A stretch of 59,037 bases of DNA. It comes from Betaproteobacteria bacterium. GTDB taxonomy: Bacteria > Acidobacteriota > Terriglobia > Acidiferrales > UBA7541. The stretch is from assembly GCA_903970165.1 (NCBI GenBank), contig CAJCHZ010000050.1, positions 1 through 59,037 on the forward strand. Direction: 5' to 3'. The notes beneath the pieces were generated by a model that saw only the letters and a program-made list of their open reading frames with translations, did no database searches and was not told the origin of the DNA. The number at the start of each line of letters is the position of its first letter. The first letter of the stretch is position 1. A program made the position numbers and the translations under genes. Below are positions 1 through 8,432 of this stretch, piece by piece.

Positions 1-23
1 CATTCCGAGCGAAGCGAGGAATC
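1..23. repeat. Imperfect palindrome resembling a dispersed intergenic repeat
   Basis: The window opens with an imperfect palindrome in which ATTCC and GGAAT flank a GC-rich core (GAGCGAAGCGA). Sequences of this look are common between genes in soil Acidobacteria as far as I recall. Only one copy is visible here, and it may continue to the left of the window, so its repeat status is inferred. Confidence 0.35.
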
Positions 24-79
24 TGCTTTTCTCTTCGATCTCGCGATGACGACGAAAGCCAGAATCGGGAGAGAACATT

Positions 80-490
80 ATGGGTGGAAGTAACCCCTAC
101 ATCGACGAAGTCAAATACACGCCCGCCACGAAGAAATACAAAGTCACATTTCTTCCCAGCGGCAAAACGATCGAAGTTGATCCGGCAAAAATTCCCTACG
201 GCCACAACGGCCTTCCCGGCAGCATCCTCGACATTTCCGAGGGCATCAAAGCCGGCCTTGACCATGCCTGCGGCGGCGTCTGCGCTTGCTCGACATGCCA
301 CGTCATCGTCAAGCAAGGCCTCGAATCCTGTAACGAAGCCACCGACGCCGAACTCGACGAACTCGACATGGCGCCGGGCATCACGCAAAAATCGCGCCTG
401 GGCTGCCAAACCGTCCCTGACGGCACCAGCGACATCGTCGTCGAAATTCCCGAGTGGAACAAAAACTACGCCAAAGAAGCCGACCACTGA
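80..490 (+). CDS. fdx: ISC-type [2Fe-2S] ferredoxin
   Basis: Electron-transfer ferredoxin of the ISC iron-sulfur assembly pathway, cytoplasmic, 136 residues. The cluster ligands follow the ISC pattern C-x5-C-x2-C-x35-C, at C64, C70, C73 and C109, with the extra non-ligand Cys (C68) that Escherichia coli Fdx also has. The C-terminal VVEIPEWN segment matches the family tail. It is about 25 residues longer than E. coli Fdx, the excess being at the N-terminus. A GGGAGAG ribosome binding site precedes the ATG. iscX follows 82 bases downstream, as in other isc operons; hscA/hscB would be expected to the left, outside the window. Confidence 0.93.
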   Translation: MGGSNPYIDEVKYTPATKKYKVTFLPSGKTIEVDPAKIPYGHNGLPGSILDISEGIKAGLDHACGGVCACSTCHVIVKQGLESCNEATDAELDELDMAPGITQKSRLGCQTVPDGTSDIVVEIPEWNKNYAKEADH

Positions 491-572
491 GAGACGTGAC
501 TCGTGTCCAGTGACCCGTGATCACGAAACACGAAATCGAGCCACTAACGCGCACTTCGAGAGGAGCCAAGAC

Positions 573-791
573 ATGCCGCCAACATTCGATTGGGACGACA
601 TCGAAGACATCGCCATCGGCTTGACAGACAAATTCCCGGACACGGATCCGCTCACCGTGCGCTTCACCGATATGCACAAATGGATCACCGAGCTCCCCGG
701 TTTTTCCGGCGATCCGGCGGCCTCCAACGAAAGCAAACTCGAAGCCATCCAGATGGCCTGGCACGAAGAATTCCTGGACCGCCAGAGTTAA
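573..791 (+). CDS. iscX: Fe-S cluster assembly protein IscX
   Basis: Small acidic protein of 72 residues that in other bacteria binds IscS and modulates iron delivery for Fe-S assembly. The diagnostic motif is the start (FDWDDIEDIAIGL), followed by FPDTDP, VRFTDMHKWI and a tail with KLEAIQMAWHEE, all typical of IscX. The ATG at 573 is preceded by GAGGAG at a good distance, which decides the start over longer upstream readings. It lies just after fdx and completes the isc operon order fdx-iscX. Confidence 0.93.
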   Translation: MPPTFDWDDIEDIAIGLTDKFPDTDPLTVRFTDMHKWITELPGFSGDPAASNESKLEAIQMAWHEEFLDRQS

Positions 792-858
792 TTATTCCAC
801 GGCGCGCGCACTCGCATCCGGCAATTTCTTTCCGCGTACGCATCGGATGGATTTAATC

Positions 859-907
859 TTGCGCTCTTGGCAAAAAGCAATACAATCGCTGCCGGTAAAC
901 GTTTACC
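859..907 (+). promoter_or_regulatory. Promoter with LacI-family operator upstream of the GH51 gene
   Basis: A sigma-70-like promoter, TTGCGC (859-864), 16-base spacer, TACAAT (881-886), is followed by a perfect 14-base palindrome GGTAAACGTTTACC at 894-907, which would cover the transcription start. GTAAACGTTTAC is the classic core recognised by LacI/GalR-family repressors. No LacI gene is in the window, so the regulator must be encoded elsewhere. The call combines a visible palindrome with family knowledge. Confidence 0.7.
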
Positions 908-931
908 ATTCCAGCGTCGAGGTGCTCCAGC

Positions 932-2572
932 ATGGCTCGCGATTCGCGACGTGGGTTTCTACGCAAGGCCGCTGCAACCGGCATGGCCGCAGCCGCAACT
1001 ACCTACTGCGCTCCGTTTTTGAATGCGCAAAGCTCCGGAGCAGCTGCGGGCGGCGCGTATCCGCTTTACCTTGATTCCCGCCGGACCATCTCCACCATCG
1101 ACCGAAATATTTTCGGCTCGTTCCTCGAACATCTGGGCCGCGCCATTTACGAGGGCATCTACGACCCAACGTCGAAATTTGCCGACGCCAATGGATTCCG
1201 CAAAGACATTCTCGAAGAAATCCGCAAGATGGACGTGCCGATCGTCCGTTATCCCGGCGGAAATTTCGTTTCGGGCTACCACTGGCTCGATGGCGTCGGC
1301 CCCAAGCAGGACCGTCCTCGTGTTCTCGAGAAAGCGTGGAATTCCACCGAGACGAATCAATTTGGCCTCAACGAATTCATGGCCTGGTGCAAGACCGTGG
1401 GTACCCAACCTTTGCTCGGCATGAATTTCGGTACGGCCAGCGCCGAATCCGCTGCCGCGCTCCTCGAATACTGCAACGTGGACAAAGGCACCAAGTGGAG
1501 CGATCTGCGCCGGAAGCACGGGATCGAACAACCTTACAACGTCACGCATTGGTGCCTCGGAAACGAAATGGACGGCCCTTGGCAAATCGGCCATATGTCC
1601 GCCACCGAATATGGGGAAAAGGCCGCCGACGCAGGTCGCCAAATGCGCTACGTCGATCCGTCGCCGGCGTTGCAACTCATTGCTTGCGGCTCCAGCGGAC
1701 CTCTTATGCCTACCTACCTCATCTGGGACCGCGAAGTTCTCGAGCAATGCTACGAATACGTCGACGCAATTTCCCTGCATCGCTATTTTGGTAATGACGC
1801 GGAAAACGGAGGAGGGGGCGACAGCACGAGATTCCTCGCGCTCAATCTGAGCATGGAGCAGCAGATCAACGAAGTAGCCGCCGTCTGCGACTATGTCCGT
1901 GGACGCAAGCGCTCGCCGAAAAAACTTTGGCTCTCGTTTGACGAATGGAATGTTTGGTATCGCGCACGCACCGGCGCCGCGGTGAACGGCGATCGTCATG
2001 TAGCGCCGCATCTGCTGGAAGAAATTTACAATCTCGAGGATGCTCTCCTCGTCGGCGGGCTGATTAATTCCTTGATTCGCAGCTCTAACCGTGTCCGCAT
2101 CGGTTGCCTCGCGCAGTTGGTCAATGTCATTGCGCCAATCATGACCAACGCCGACGGTTTCTACCACCAAACGATTTACCATCCTTATTTCTGGGCGCTG
2201 CAATTTGCCAGGGGAACTGCGCTCGACGTCCACGTCGACCCCGGACAAACCTACGAGGTCGCTCCGTTCGGCCAGGTTCCTTACGTCGATGTCGCGGGCA
2301 CCTGGAACGGTGCGGACAACTCCGCGTCTCTGTTTCTGCTCAATCGCGATCTGGCCAAGCCGCACCAGGTTGAAATCCATTGGGGCGACATACCTGCCGG
2401 CAAGCTGCTCGCTTCCAGTGTTATCACCGGCACGGACCTGAAAGCCGTGAACAGTTTCGAGTCACCGAATAAAATTGCCCCGCAAAACGCGGAGAAGCCG
2501 GTTACGAGTGGCGGAGTAACCAAAATCGAGCTGCCGCCGCGCTCTTACTCGCTCTACCGTTGGGGCGCGTGA
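932..2572 (+). CDS. Exported alpha-L-arabinofuranosidase, GH51
   Basis: Glycoside hydrolase family 51 enzyme (546 residues) that removes terminal alpha-L-arabinofuranosyl units from arabinans and arabinoxylans. A twin-arginine signal is visible at the N-terminus (RRGFLRK, then an Ala-rich stretch ending near residue 33), so export by Tat is expected. GH51 landmarks are RYPGGNFVSGYHW, the acid/base glutamate in CLGNEMDGP (E212) and the nucleophile in SFDEWNVWY (E338). The C-terminal 150 residues form the usual beta-sandwich. It stands alone behind the LacI-type operator at 894-907 and opens a deoxysugar/pentose utilisation cluster. An intracellular GH51 would lack the leader, so the export signal is a notable feature. 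Confidence 0.92.
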   Translation: MARDSRRGFLRKAAATGMAAAATTYCAPFLNAQSSGAAAGGAYPLYLDSRRTISTIDRNIFGSFLEHLGRAIYEGIYDPTSKFADANGFRKDILEEIRKMDVPIVRYPGGNFVSGYHWLDGVGPKQDRPRVLEKAWNSTETNQFGLNEFMAWCKTVGTQPLLGMNFGTASAESAAALLEYCNVDKGTKWSDLRRKHGIEQPYNVTHWCLGNEMDGPWQIGHMSATEYGEKAADAGRQMRYVDPSPALQLIACGSSGPLMPTYLIWDREVLEQCYEYVDAISLHRYFGNDAENGGGGDSTRFLALNLSMEQQINEVAAVCDYVRGRKRSPKKLWLSFDEWNVWYRARTGAAVNGDRHVAPHLLEEIYNLEDALLVGGLINSLIRSSNRVRIGCLAQLVNVIAPIMTNADGFYHQTIYHPYFWALQFARGTALDVHVDPGQTYEVAPFGQVPYVDVAGTWNGADNSASLFLLNRDLAKPHQVEIHWGDIPAGKLLASSVITGTDLKAVNSFESPNKIAPQNAEKPVTSGGVTKIELPPRSYSLYRWGA

Positions 2573-2657
2573 CGTCTAACGCCTGACATCGGAAAGCCTC
2601 GCCTGCTGGTAGGTTTTTCTCTACAATTCGTTCGGCCTTCGGGTCTCGCGGCGAGCC

Positions 2658-3518
2658 ATGCCAGAACGAATTGACGCACACCATCATCTGTGGCTCTATC
2701 GAAAAGAGGAGCATGCCTGGATATCCGGCGAGATGAGTGCGATCGCGCGCGATTTTCTCGTGAGCGATCTAGAGAAGGAGCTTGCGGGCGCGGGAATGGA
2801 TGGCTCGGTTGTGGTCCAAGCGACACAGTCGCTCCATGAAACGGAATGGCTGCTGTCTCTGGCCAACAATTCAGAACGGATTCGCGGCGTAGTCGGCTGG
2901 GCGCCTATCTCCAGTTACGAATTGCCGGCCGCCCTCGAAGAGTGGCGTGATGAAAAAAAGCTAAAAGGCCTACGACACGTCATTCAGGATGAGACGGACG
3001 AAAAATTCATGGAACGCGGGGATTTTAATCGTGGAGTCTCACAACTTGCTGGGACAGGACTCGTCTACGACATTTTGATTTACGAATGGCATCTGCCCGC
3101 CGCCATTGCGTTTGTGGATCGCCATCCTAAACAGGCTTTCGTCCTGGACCACATTGCCAAGCCCCGCATTCGCGAACGCATCCTCAATCCCTGGGCTGCC
3201 AATGTGCGCGAGTTGGCGCGCCGCGGCAATGTCTACTGTAAACTCTCCGGAATGGTGACAGAAGCAGACTGGGAAAACTGGAATGTCGAGGACGTACGTC
3301 CTTATGTCGATGTGGTTCTCGACGCCTTTGGTCCCGCGCGTTTGATGGCCGGTTCGGATTGGCCGGTATGTCTCCTGGCCTCCACATATGTCCAGTGGTT
3401 TGACACGTTGCGCGACCTGCTCCGCCCGCTCTCGACCTCGGAAAAAGACTTGATCTTCGGGGGCGTCGCCGCGAAAGTCTATTCGCTGGGAAAGCCCGCG
3501 GCTGCGGTCATGACATGA
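2658..3518 (+). CDS. Amidohydrolase-2 family sugar lactonase (L-fuconolactonase-like)
   Basis: TIM-barrel hydrolase of the COG3618/amidohydrolase-2 family, 286 residues, whose characterised members hydrolyse L-fucono- or L-rhamnono-lactones. Visible motifs are the N-terminal metal-site motif IDAHHHLW, DHIAKP in the middle and the catalytic-site GSDWPV near residue 235. No signal peptide, so cytoplasmic. The stop overlaps the ATG of the following dehydrogenase (ATGA), and the next gene again overlaps the FucP permease, so the three are translationally coupled. Context with a fucose permease and a fucosidase points to L-fuconolactone as substrate. That is inference; other aldonolactones are possible. 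Confidence 0.8.
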   Translation: MPERIDAHHHLWLYRKEEHAWISGEMSAIARDFLVSDLEKELAGAGMDGSVVVQATQSLHETEWLLSLANNSERIRGVVGWAPISSYELPAALEEWRDEKKLKGLRHVIQDETDEKFMERGDFNRGVSQLAGTGLVYDILIYEWHLPAAIAFVDRHPKQAFVLDHIAKPRIRERILNPWAANVRELARRGNVYCKLSGMVTEADWENWNVEDVRPYVDVVLDAFGPARLMAGSDWPVCLLASTYVQWFDTLRDLLRPLSTSEKDLIFGGVAAKVYSLGKPAAAVMT

Positions 3519-4540
3519 AAGCGCTCATCCTCAAGAATCCCGGCGAGGCCGTAATCGAATCCGTTCCCGAACCGAAAGCGGAAGACGGAAAAATTCTGCT
3601 CCGTGTCCGCATGATTGGATTGTGCGGGAGCGATTTGAATTCCTATCGTGGCAAGAATCCTCTTATCCAATTCCCGCGCATCCTCGGCCATGAAATCGCC
3701 GCGACCATCGTCGAGTCTTCACGATCTATCCCAGGTCTCGAAGCCGGCGTCAACGTCACCCTGTCTCCGTATACAAGTTGCGGCAAATGCGCTTCCTGCC
3801 TGCAAGGCCGGCCAAATGCCTGCGCATCTAATCAGACGCTTGGAGTGCAACGCGACGGGGCGCTCACCGAATACATCACCGTGCCGCCGGAAAAACTCTA
3901 CCGCGCGGCGAGCCTCTCTCTAAAAGAACTGTGCATGGTCGAGCCACTTACCGTCGGGTTTCACGCCGCCGCGCGCGGCCGCGTAAACACTAACGATATC
4001 GTCGCCGTTTTGGGTTGTGGCGGCGTTGGGCTTGGAGCCATAGCTGCCTCGCACTTTTCCGGCGCGAGAACCATCGCCGTGGATGTGGACGACGCCAAAC
4101 TTGAAATCGCAAAACAAGCCGGCGCGCAGCACATCATCAACACCAGCCGCGAGCCACTGCATGATAGATTGCAAGAGCTGACAGGTGGCCATGGTCCCGG
4201 GGTGGTCATCGAAGCGATCGGCTTGCCCCAGACGTTTCGCGCGGCCGTCGAAGAGGTTGCTTTTTCCGGCCGGGTAGTCTACATCGGATACGCAAAAGAA
4301 CCGGTCGCCTACGAGACGCGCCTCTTCGTGCAGAAAGAACTCGACATTCTCGGCTCGCGCAACGCTCTGGCCCAGGATTTTCAACGCGTAATCCAGATGC
4401 TCGAAGCGCGCAAATTTCCCGTGGAGCAAGCTGTGGGAAACATTATTTCGCTCGAAGAAGCACCGCGGGTTCTGCAGGCTTGGAGCGGGAACCCATCTAA
4501 GTTCACGAAGATCATGGTTCAAATGGACGAAACAACGTGA
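3515..4540 (+). CDS. Zinc-dependent MDR sugar/alcohol dehydrogenase (probable L-fucose dehydrogenase role)
   Basis: Medium-chain dehydrogenase of 341 residues. The catalytic zinc site is visible as C37 (GLCGSD) with H59-E60 (LGHE). The structural zinc site is C89, C92, C95 and C103 (CGKCASC...C). The nucleotide-binding loop is GCGGVGLGAI near residue 167, and an acidic residue ending the next strand (VDVDD) suggests NAD. It is coupled by four-base overlaps to the lactonase before and the FucP permease after. In the oxidative L-fucose route a dehydrogenase makes the lactone that the preceding enzyme opens. The substrate is inferred from position; threonine- or galactitol-dehydrogenase-like activities belong to the same family. 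Confidence 0.82.
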   Translation: MKALILKNPGEAVIESVPEPKAEDGKILLRVRMIGLCGSDLNSYRGKNPLIQFPRILGHEIAATIVESSRSIPGLEAGVNVTLSPYTSCGKCASCLQGRPNACASNQTLGVQRDGALTEYITVPPEKLYRAASLSLKELCMVEPLTVGFHAAARGRVNTNDIVAVLGCGGVGLGAIAASHFSGARTIAVDVDDAKLEIAKQAGAQHIINTSREPLHDRLQELTGGHGPGVVIEAIGLPQTFRAAVEEVAFSGRVVYIGYAKEPVAYETRLFVQKELDILGSRNALAQDFQRVIQMLEARKFPVEQAVGNIISLEEAPRVLQAWSGNPSKFTKIMVQMDETT

Positions 4541-5847
4541 GTGCGACCTCCTCCACGGCCGGCAAGACGCTGTCCACGCATTCGCTCTTTCCAGCGGGCC
4601 AGATCGTTCCGTTCATCCTGGTCACAACGCTGTTCTTTCTGTGGGGCATCCCCAACAATCTGAACGACGTCCTCATCCGCCAATTCATGAAGTCCTTCGC
4701 AATTTCCAGGTTTCAGGCCGGGCTCGTCCAATCGGCTTTCTACATGGGTTATTTCGTTCTCGCCATTCCCGCGGCCCTGGTGATGAGACGCGTCGGTTAC
4801 AAGCCGGGATTTGTCGTCGGCCTCGTGTTGTATGGAGCCGGAGCCTGTCTCTTCTGGCCGGCGGCTTACGTGAGGAGCTACGGGTTTTTGCTTTTCGCCC
4901 TTTTTGTAATCGCCAGTGGACTTTCCTTTCTTGAGACTGCCTCTAATCCATTCATCGCGCAATTGGGCGATCCCGACAGTTCCGAGCGTCGTCTTAATTT
5001 TTCGCAGGCTTTCAACCCGTTTGGCGCCATGACCGGAGTTCTCATCGGAACCGTTTTCATTTTTTCCGGCGTGGAGCTCTCGCCCGAGCAAATTGCAGGT
5101 TTGCGGGCGCAACACGCTTACGACGCTTACCTGCGCACTGAAACCCTCCGCGTCGTCTGGCCTTATGTAATCCTCGGCGCATTTGCCCTCTTCTGGGCCA
5201 TCCTTGTTTTCTTCACGAAGTTTCCGCGCATTCAGGGCGAGCATGAGGTAGATTCCGGCGACCATGGAAAGTTCCGAGAACTATTCGCGTACCGTCATTT
5301 TTTACTGGCCGTAATCGCGCAGTTTCTTTATGTCGGCGCGCAGGTGGGAACCTGGAGCTATTTCATCACCTACTCTCAGGATTACACGCATGAACCGGAA
5401 AAACGGGCAGGATACCTTCTCATGGGGACGCTCGGAGCGTTCTGTGTCGGACGCTTTGTTTCGGCCTATTTGATGCGCTTTATTTCTCCCAGCAAATTGA
5501 TGGGCGCTTACAGCCTCGCAAATATTATCCTGGTTTCTATCGGCGTACTCCATCCCGGCTGGCTTGGGTTCTGTTGCATTTTTCTCACCAGTTTTTTTAT
5601 GTCGCTGATGTTTCCGACTATTTTTGCCCTCGGACTGAAAGGGCTTGGTCCCAATACAAAAATCGGTGGCTCGTTTTTGGTCATGGCCATCGTCGGCGGC
5701 GCCGTACTAACGCCCATCATGGGTCTCGTATCCGAGAAATTTCACAGTCTGGCCATCGCCTATTCGATTCCGCTGATCGCCTATCTTTACATAGCCATTT
5801 ATTCCTATTGGGGCTCGGAACGATCGCGGCCAGCCGTTTCAGGTTGA
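4537..5847 (+). CDS. fucP: FucP-family L-fucose/H+ symporter
   Basis: Major facilitator superfamily permease of 436 residues with about 12 hydrophobic segments, closest in motif to FucP sugar/H+ symporters. The landmark sequence is FFLWGIPNNLNDVLI in the first helix, followed by FYMGYFVLAIPAA and SFLETASNPFIA. The start is GTG and overlaps the dehydrogenase stop (GTGA), making it the third gene of a tightly coupled unit. Located in the inner membrane, it would bring in the L-fucose released by the fucosidase encoded 18 bases downstream. Related permeases carry glucose/galactose, so the sugar is supported mainly by context. Confidence 0.87.
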   Translation: MSATSSTAGKTLSTHSLFPAGQIVPFILVTTLFFLWGIPNNLNDVLIRQFMKSFAISRFQAGLVQSAFYMGYFVLAIPAALVMRRVGYKPGFVVGLVLYGAGACLFWPAAYVRSYGFLLFALFVIASGLSFLETASNPFIAQLGDPDSSERRLNFSQAFNPFGAMTGVLIGTVFIFSGVELSPEQIAGLRAQHAYDAYLRTETLRVVWPYVILGAFALFWAILVFFTKFPRIQGEHEVDSGDHGKFRELFAYRHFLLAVIAQFLYVGAQVGTWSYFITYSQDYTHEPEKRAGYLLMGTLGAFCVGRFVSAYLMRFISPSKLMGAYSLANIILVSIGVLHPGWLGFCCIFLTSFFMSLMFPTIFALGLKGLGPNTKIGGSFLVMAIVGGAVLTPIMGLVSEKFHSLAIAYSIPLIAYLYIAIYSYWGSERSRPAVSG

Positions 5848-5865
5848 AGCAGATGGAGGACAGCA

Positions 5866-7536
5866 ATGCCATATCGTGATTTGAGTCACGTTTCGCGTGG
5901 GAGCTTGCTCTGCGCGGTACTCGCTTCATCACTCTTGTTTTCGGTCGGCGATACGCGGGCTCAGGCTCTGCCAGCCTCCGCAAAACCCTCTGCGTCAAAG
6001 CCTGCGCAAGAGATCGACGCCGCCTGGCAGAAAGCTAGCGCAAAATACGACGCGCCACGCAAAGCTCTTGTCACCGAAGTCGATCGGCAAGCCAGCGCCG
6101 GCCCCTATAGCCCCGACTGGCAGTCACTCGAAAAATACGAAGTTCCGGATTGGTACAAAGACGCAAAATTTGGAATTTTTATTCACTGGGGCGTTTACTC
6201 CGTCCCCGCGTTCGGCAGCGAATGGTATCCGCGCGATATGTACCGCGAAGGCTCCGACGAATACAAACATCACCTCGCGACATACGGCCCGCAGTGGCAG
6301 TTCGGCTATAAGGATTTCATTCCAAAATTTAAAGCGGAGCATTTCGATCCAAAAGTCTGGGCGCATCTTTTCAAAGAGGCCGGCGCGAAATACGTCGTCC
6401 CCGTTTTCGAACATCACGACGGATTCACGATGTACGCCAGCGGCCTTTCCGATTGGACCGCCGCAAAAATGGGGCCAAAGCGCGACCTCTGGGGCGATCT
6501 CGCTGTCGCACTAAAAGGTGAGGGTCTTTACCTCGGCGCGTCTTCGCACCGCATCGAACACGATTTTTTTCTCGAGACTGGCCGCAAAATTGACTCCGAC
6601 ATAAACGACCCGCAATACGCCGACTTCTACGGTCCCGCCCACGTCTGGCTCGATGGCCATAAAACGCTTCTCGAGGATTACACCTACGTCAGCACGCAGT
6701 ATCTGGACGATTGGCTGGCACGCGACGCCGAAATCGTCGAGAAATACGATCCGCAAATCATGTATTTCGACTGGTGGATTGGCCAGCCCGACGCCCGTCG
6801 CCACGTCCAGCGTTTCGCCGCGTTCTACTACAACCGAGCCGCCAGCAAGGGCCGCGTCCCGGTCATCAACTACAAAGAAAGCGCCATGGAAGCGCATTCG
6901 GCCGTCCTGGATGTGGAGCGCGGCCAGCTTGCCGGCATCCGTCCCCTCTACTGGCAAACCGACACTTCGATCAGCAACAAATCCTGGGGTTACATCGAGA
7001 ACGACAATTTCAAATCCCCGCAAGCTATCGTCCACCAACTCGTCGACATCGTCAGCAAGAACGGCAACCTGCTCGTGAATTTTGGCCCACGCTCCGACGG
7101 CACGATCCCCGAGCAAGTGCAGGACGTGCTTCTTAAAGTTGGCGCGTGGCTCAAAGTCAATGGCGAAGCCATTTACGGCACACGCGCATGGAAAATCTTC
7201 GGCGAGGGCCCCACCTCAGTCGTGGAAGGCTCATTTCATGACACGGACGCCAAACCTTTCACCGCCCAGGATTTTCGCTTCACGACAAAGGGCAAGAATC
7301 TTTACGTGCTGGAACTAGGCTGGCCCGAAAATGGCGAAGCCGTCGTTCACACGCTCGATGAAAAAGCTCTCACGAATCAAAAAATAATGTCGGTCGTTCT
7401 TCTCGGTACAAAGGCCGCAATCCCGTTTGAAATTAAAGCCGACGGCCTGCACCTCCATCTGCCGAGCGCAGCGCCAGGAAACTTCGCTTACGCGTTTTGC
7501 CTGGAACTCGAAAATTCCCCAAATTCCCCGAAGTAG
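5866..7536 (+). CDS. Exported alpha-L-fucosidase, GH29
   Basis: Glycoside hydrolase family 29 enzyme of 556 residues that releases alpha-L-fucose from glycans. A Sec-type leader is visible (hydrophobic residues about 12-28, ending TRAQA). Family motifs are KFGIFIHWGVYSVPAFGSEW, FEHHDGFTMY, and the nucleophile aspartate D302 in YFDWWIG. NLLVNFGPRSDGTIP marks the end of the barrel, and a beta-sandwich domain follows to the C-terminus. A GGAGG site precedes the ATG. It follows fucP at 18 bases and is probably in the same transcript, giving release, uptake and oxidation of fucose in one unit. No fuconate dehydratase or aldolase lies nearby. Confidence 0.93.
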   Translation: MPYRDLSHVSRGSLLCAVLASSLLFSVGDTRAQALPASAKPSASKPAQEIDAAWQKASAKYDAPRKALVTEVDRQASAGPYSPDWQSLEKYEVPDWYKDAKFGIFIHWGVYSVPAFGSEWYPRDMYREGSDEYKHHLATYGPQWQFGYKDFIPKFKAEHFDPKVWAHLFKEAGAKYVVPVFEHHDGFTMYASGLSDWTAAKMGPKRDLWGDLAVALKGEGLYLGASSHRIEHDFFLETGRKIDSDINDPQYADFYGPAHVWLDGHKTLLEDYTYVSTQYLDDWLARDAEIVEKYDPQIMYFDWWIGQPDARRHVQRFAAFYYNRAASKGRVPVINYKESAMEAHSAVLDVERGQLAGIRPLYWQTDTSISNKSWGYIENDNFKSPQAIVHQLVDIVSKNGNLLVNFGPRSDGTIPEQVQDVLLKVGAWLKVNGEAIYGTRAWKIFGEGPTSVVEGSFHDTDAKPFTAQDFRFTTKGKNLYVLELGWPENGEAVVHTLDEKALTNQKIMSVVLLGTKAAIPFEIKADGLHLHLPSAAPGNFAYAFCLELENSPNSPK

Positions 7537-7680
7537 CAACGCCTCCCTCGCACGGCTGGCGTTGCTGCCGTGGAAAATACTGCGCCTCTCTCTAAATTCG
7601 GCAAAACCGGATGGCGGCGCCGCGCCTTGTGAAATCCGCCGATTTTCCTTATCCTAATAAGATTAAAGTTCTCCACCGGC

Positions 7681-7755
7681 GGCGCTATGGTGCAACGGTT
7701 AGCACGCGGCCCTTTCAAGGCCGAAATACGGGTTCGATTCCCGTTAGCGCTACCA
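7681..7755 (+). tRNA. tRNA-Glu (TTC)
   Basis: A full cloverleaf can be drawn: 7-base acceptor stem (7681-7687 with 7745-7751, the first pair G-U), D-arm GTGC/GCAC, anticodon stem CGGCC/GGCCG with loop CTTTCAA, and T-arm ACGGG/CCCGT with loop TTCGATT. The discriminator is A and the CCA end is encoded. The anticodon TTC is at 7714-7716, reading GAA/GAG. A possible promoter is TTGTGA (7627-7632), 17-base spacer, TATCCT (7650-7655). Confidence 0.95.
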
Positions 7756-7868
7756 GATAATTTTCAAGTCATGCCCTTGCGACTCCGCTTTCTGCGAGCC
7801 TTGCTCCCAAGCCCAACTCGCGCCAATATTTTTGTTCGCGATCTTCTACTGGCAGTTCCGGAGCTACT

Positions 7869-8363
7869 TTGAGCTACATTGAAAAGCATCTTGTTTCAGG
7901 CGAAACGCTTCAATACAGAACGAATCTGCATTGGATTGTTATGTTGGGGCACGCTGGACTTGCCGCGTTTTTCGCGGCCGCGGGAGTCGCGCTTCTCGTG
8001 TTTTCGTTCGGCGCATGGCATGGCGCGGAATCGCATTCGGTCATTTTAATTTGGATCGCCGTTGCCGCATTTGTTGTTGCGGCGATTCTTTTGGGCGTCG
8101 GAGCCGTCAAGCGAAACGCTACAGAAATGGCCCTGACCAACAAACGAGTCATCGTGAAGACGGGTCTGGCAACCCGCCGCACGATCGAACTGCTCCTGAC
8201 GAGAATTGAAAGCATCGTCGTGGAAGAACCTGCCCTGGGCAGATTGCTCGGCTACGGCACAGTCGTCATAAGAGGAACGGGCGGAACTCCGGAGGTATTC
8301 CACACAATTGCGCACCCTCTGGAATTCCGGGAGCGGGTACAAAGCCAAATTTCCAGCGCCTGA
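7869..8363 (+). CDS. Membrane protein with bacterial PH domain
   Basis: Protein of 164 residues with two transmembrane segments (about residues 20-42 and 54-77), then a cytoplasmic bPH-type beta domain. The recognisable features of the latter are ALTNKRVIVKTGLATRRTIEL and LLTRIESIVVEEPALGRLLGYGTV, the usual pattern of YdbT/YdbS-like bPH2 proteins. The start is TTG with GGAG six bases upstream, which suits the frame because no ATG occurs earlier. It is monocistronic and converges on the ADOP gene. The function of these proteins is generally unknown, probably envelope-related. Confidence 0.75.
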   Translation: MSYIEKHLVSGETLQYRTNLHWIVMLGHAGLAAFFAAAGVALLVFSFGAWHGAESHSVILIWIAVAAFVVAAILLGVGAVKRNATEMALTNKRVIVKTGLATRRTIELLLTRIESIVVEEPALGRLLGYGTVVIRGTGGTPEVFHTIAHPLEFRERVQSQISSA

Positions 8364-8432
8364 AAAGGATTGATCACTCTACCCCTCGGCTTCTCGGATT
8401 TCCAGAGAAAGGACGCCGAAGCGCGGGCAGAT

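Noticed and set aside
959..2380. 473-codon open frame on the minus strand opposite the GH51 gene
   Set aside because: It is the mirror of a gene with clear GH51 motifs and has no family features of its own; high GC leaves such frames open.
7536..7565. Inverted repeat GCAACGCC...GGCGTTGC after the fucosidase stop
   Set aside because: It could form a hairpin but lacks a T-run, so it is not listed as a terminator.
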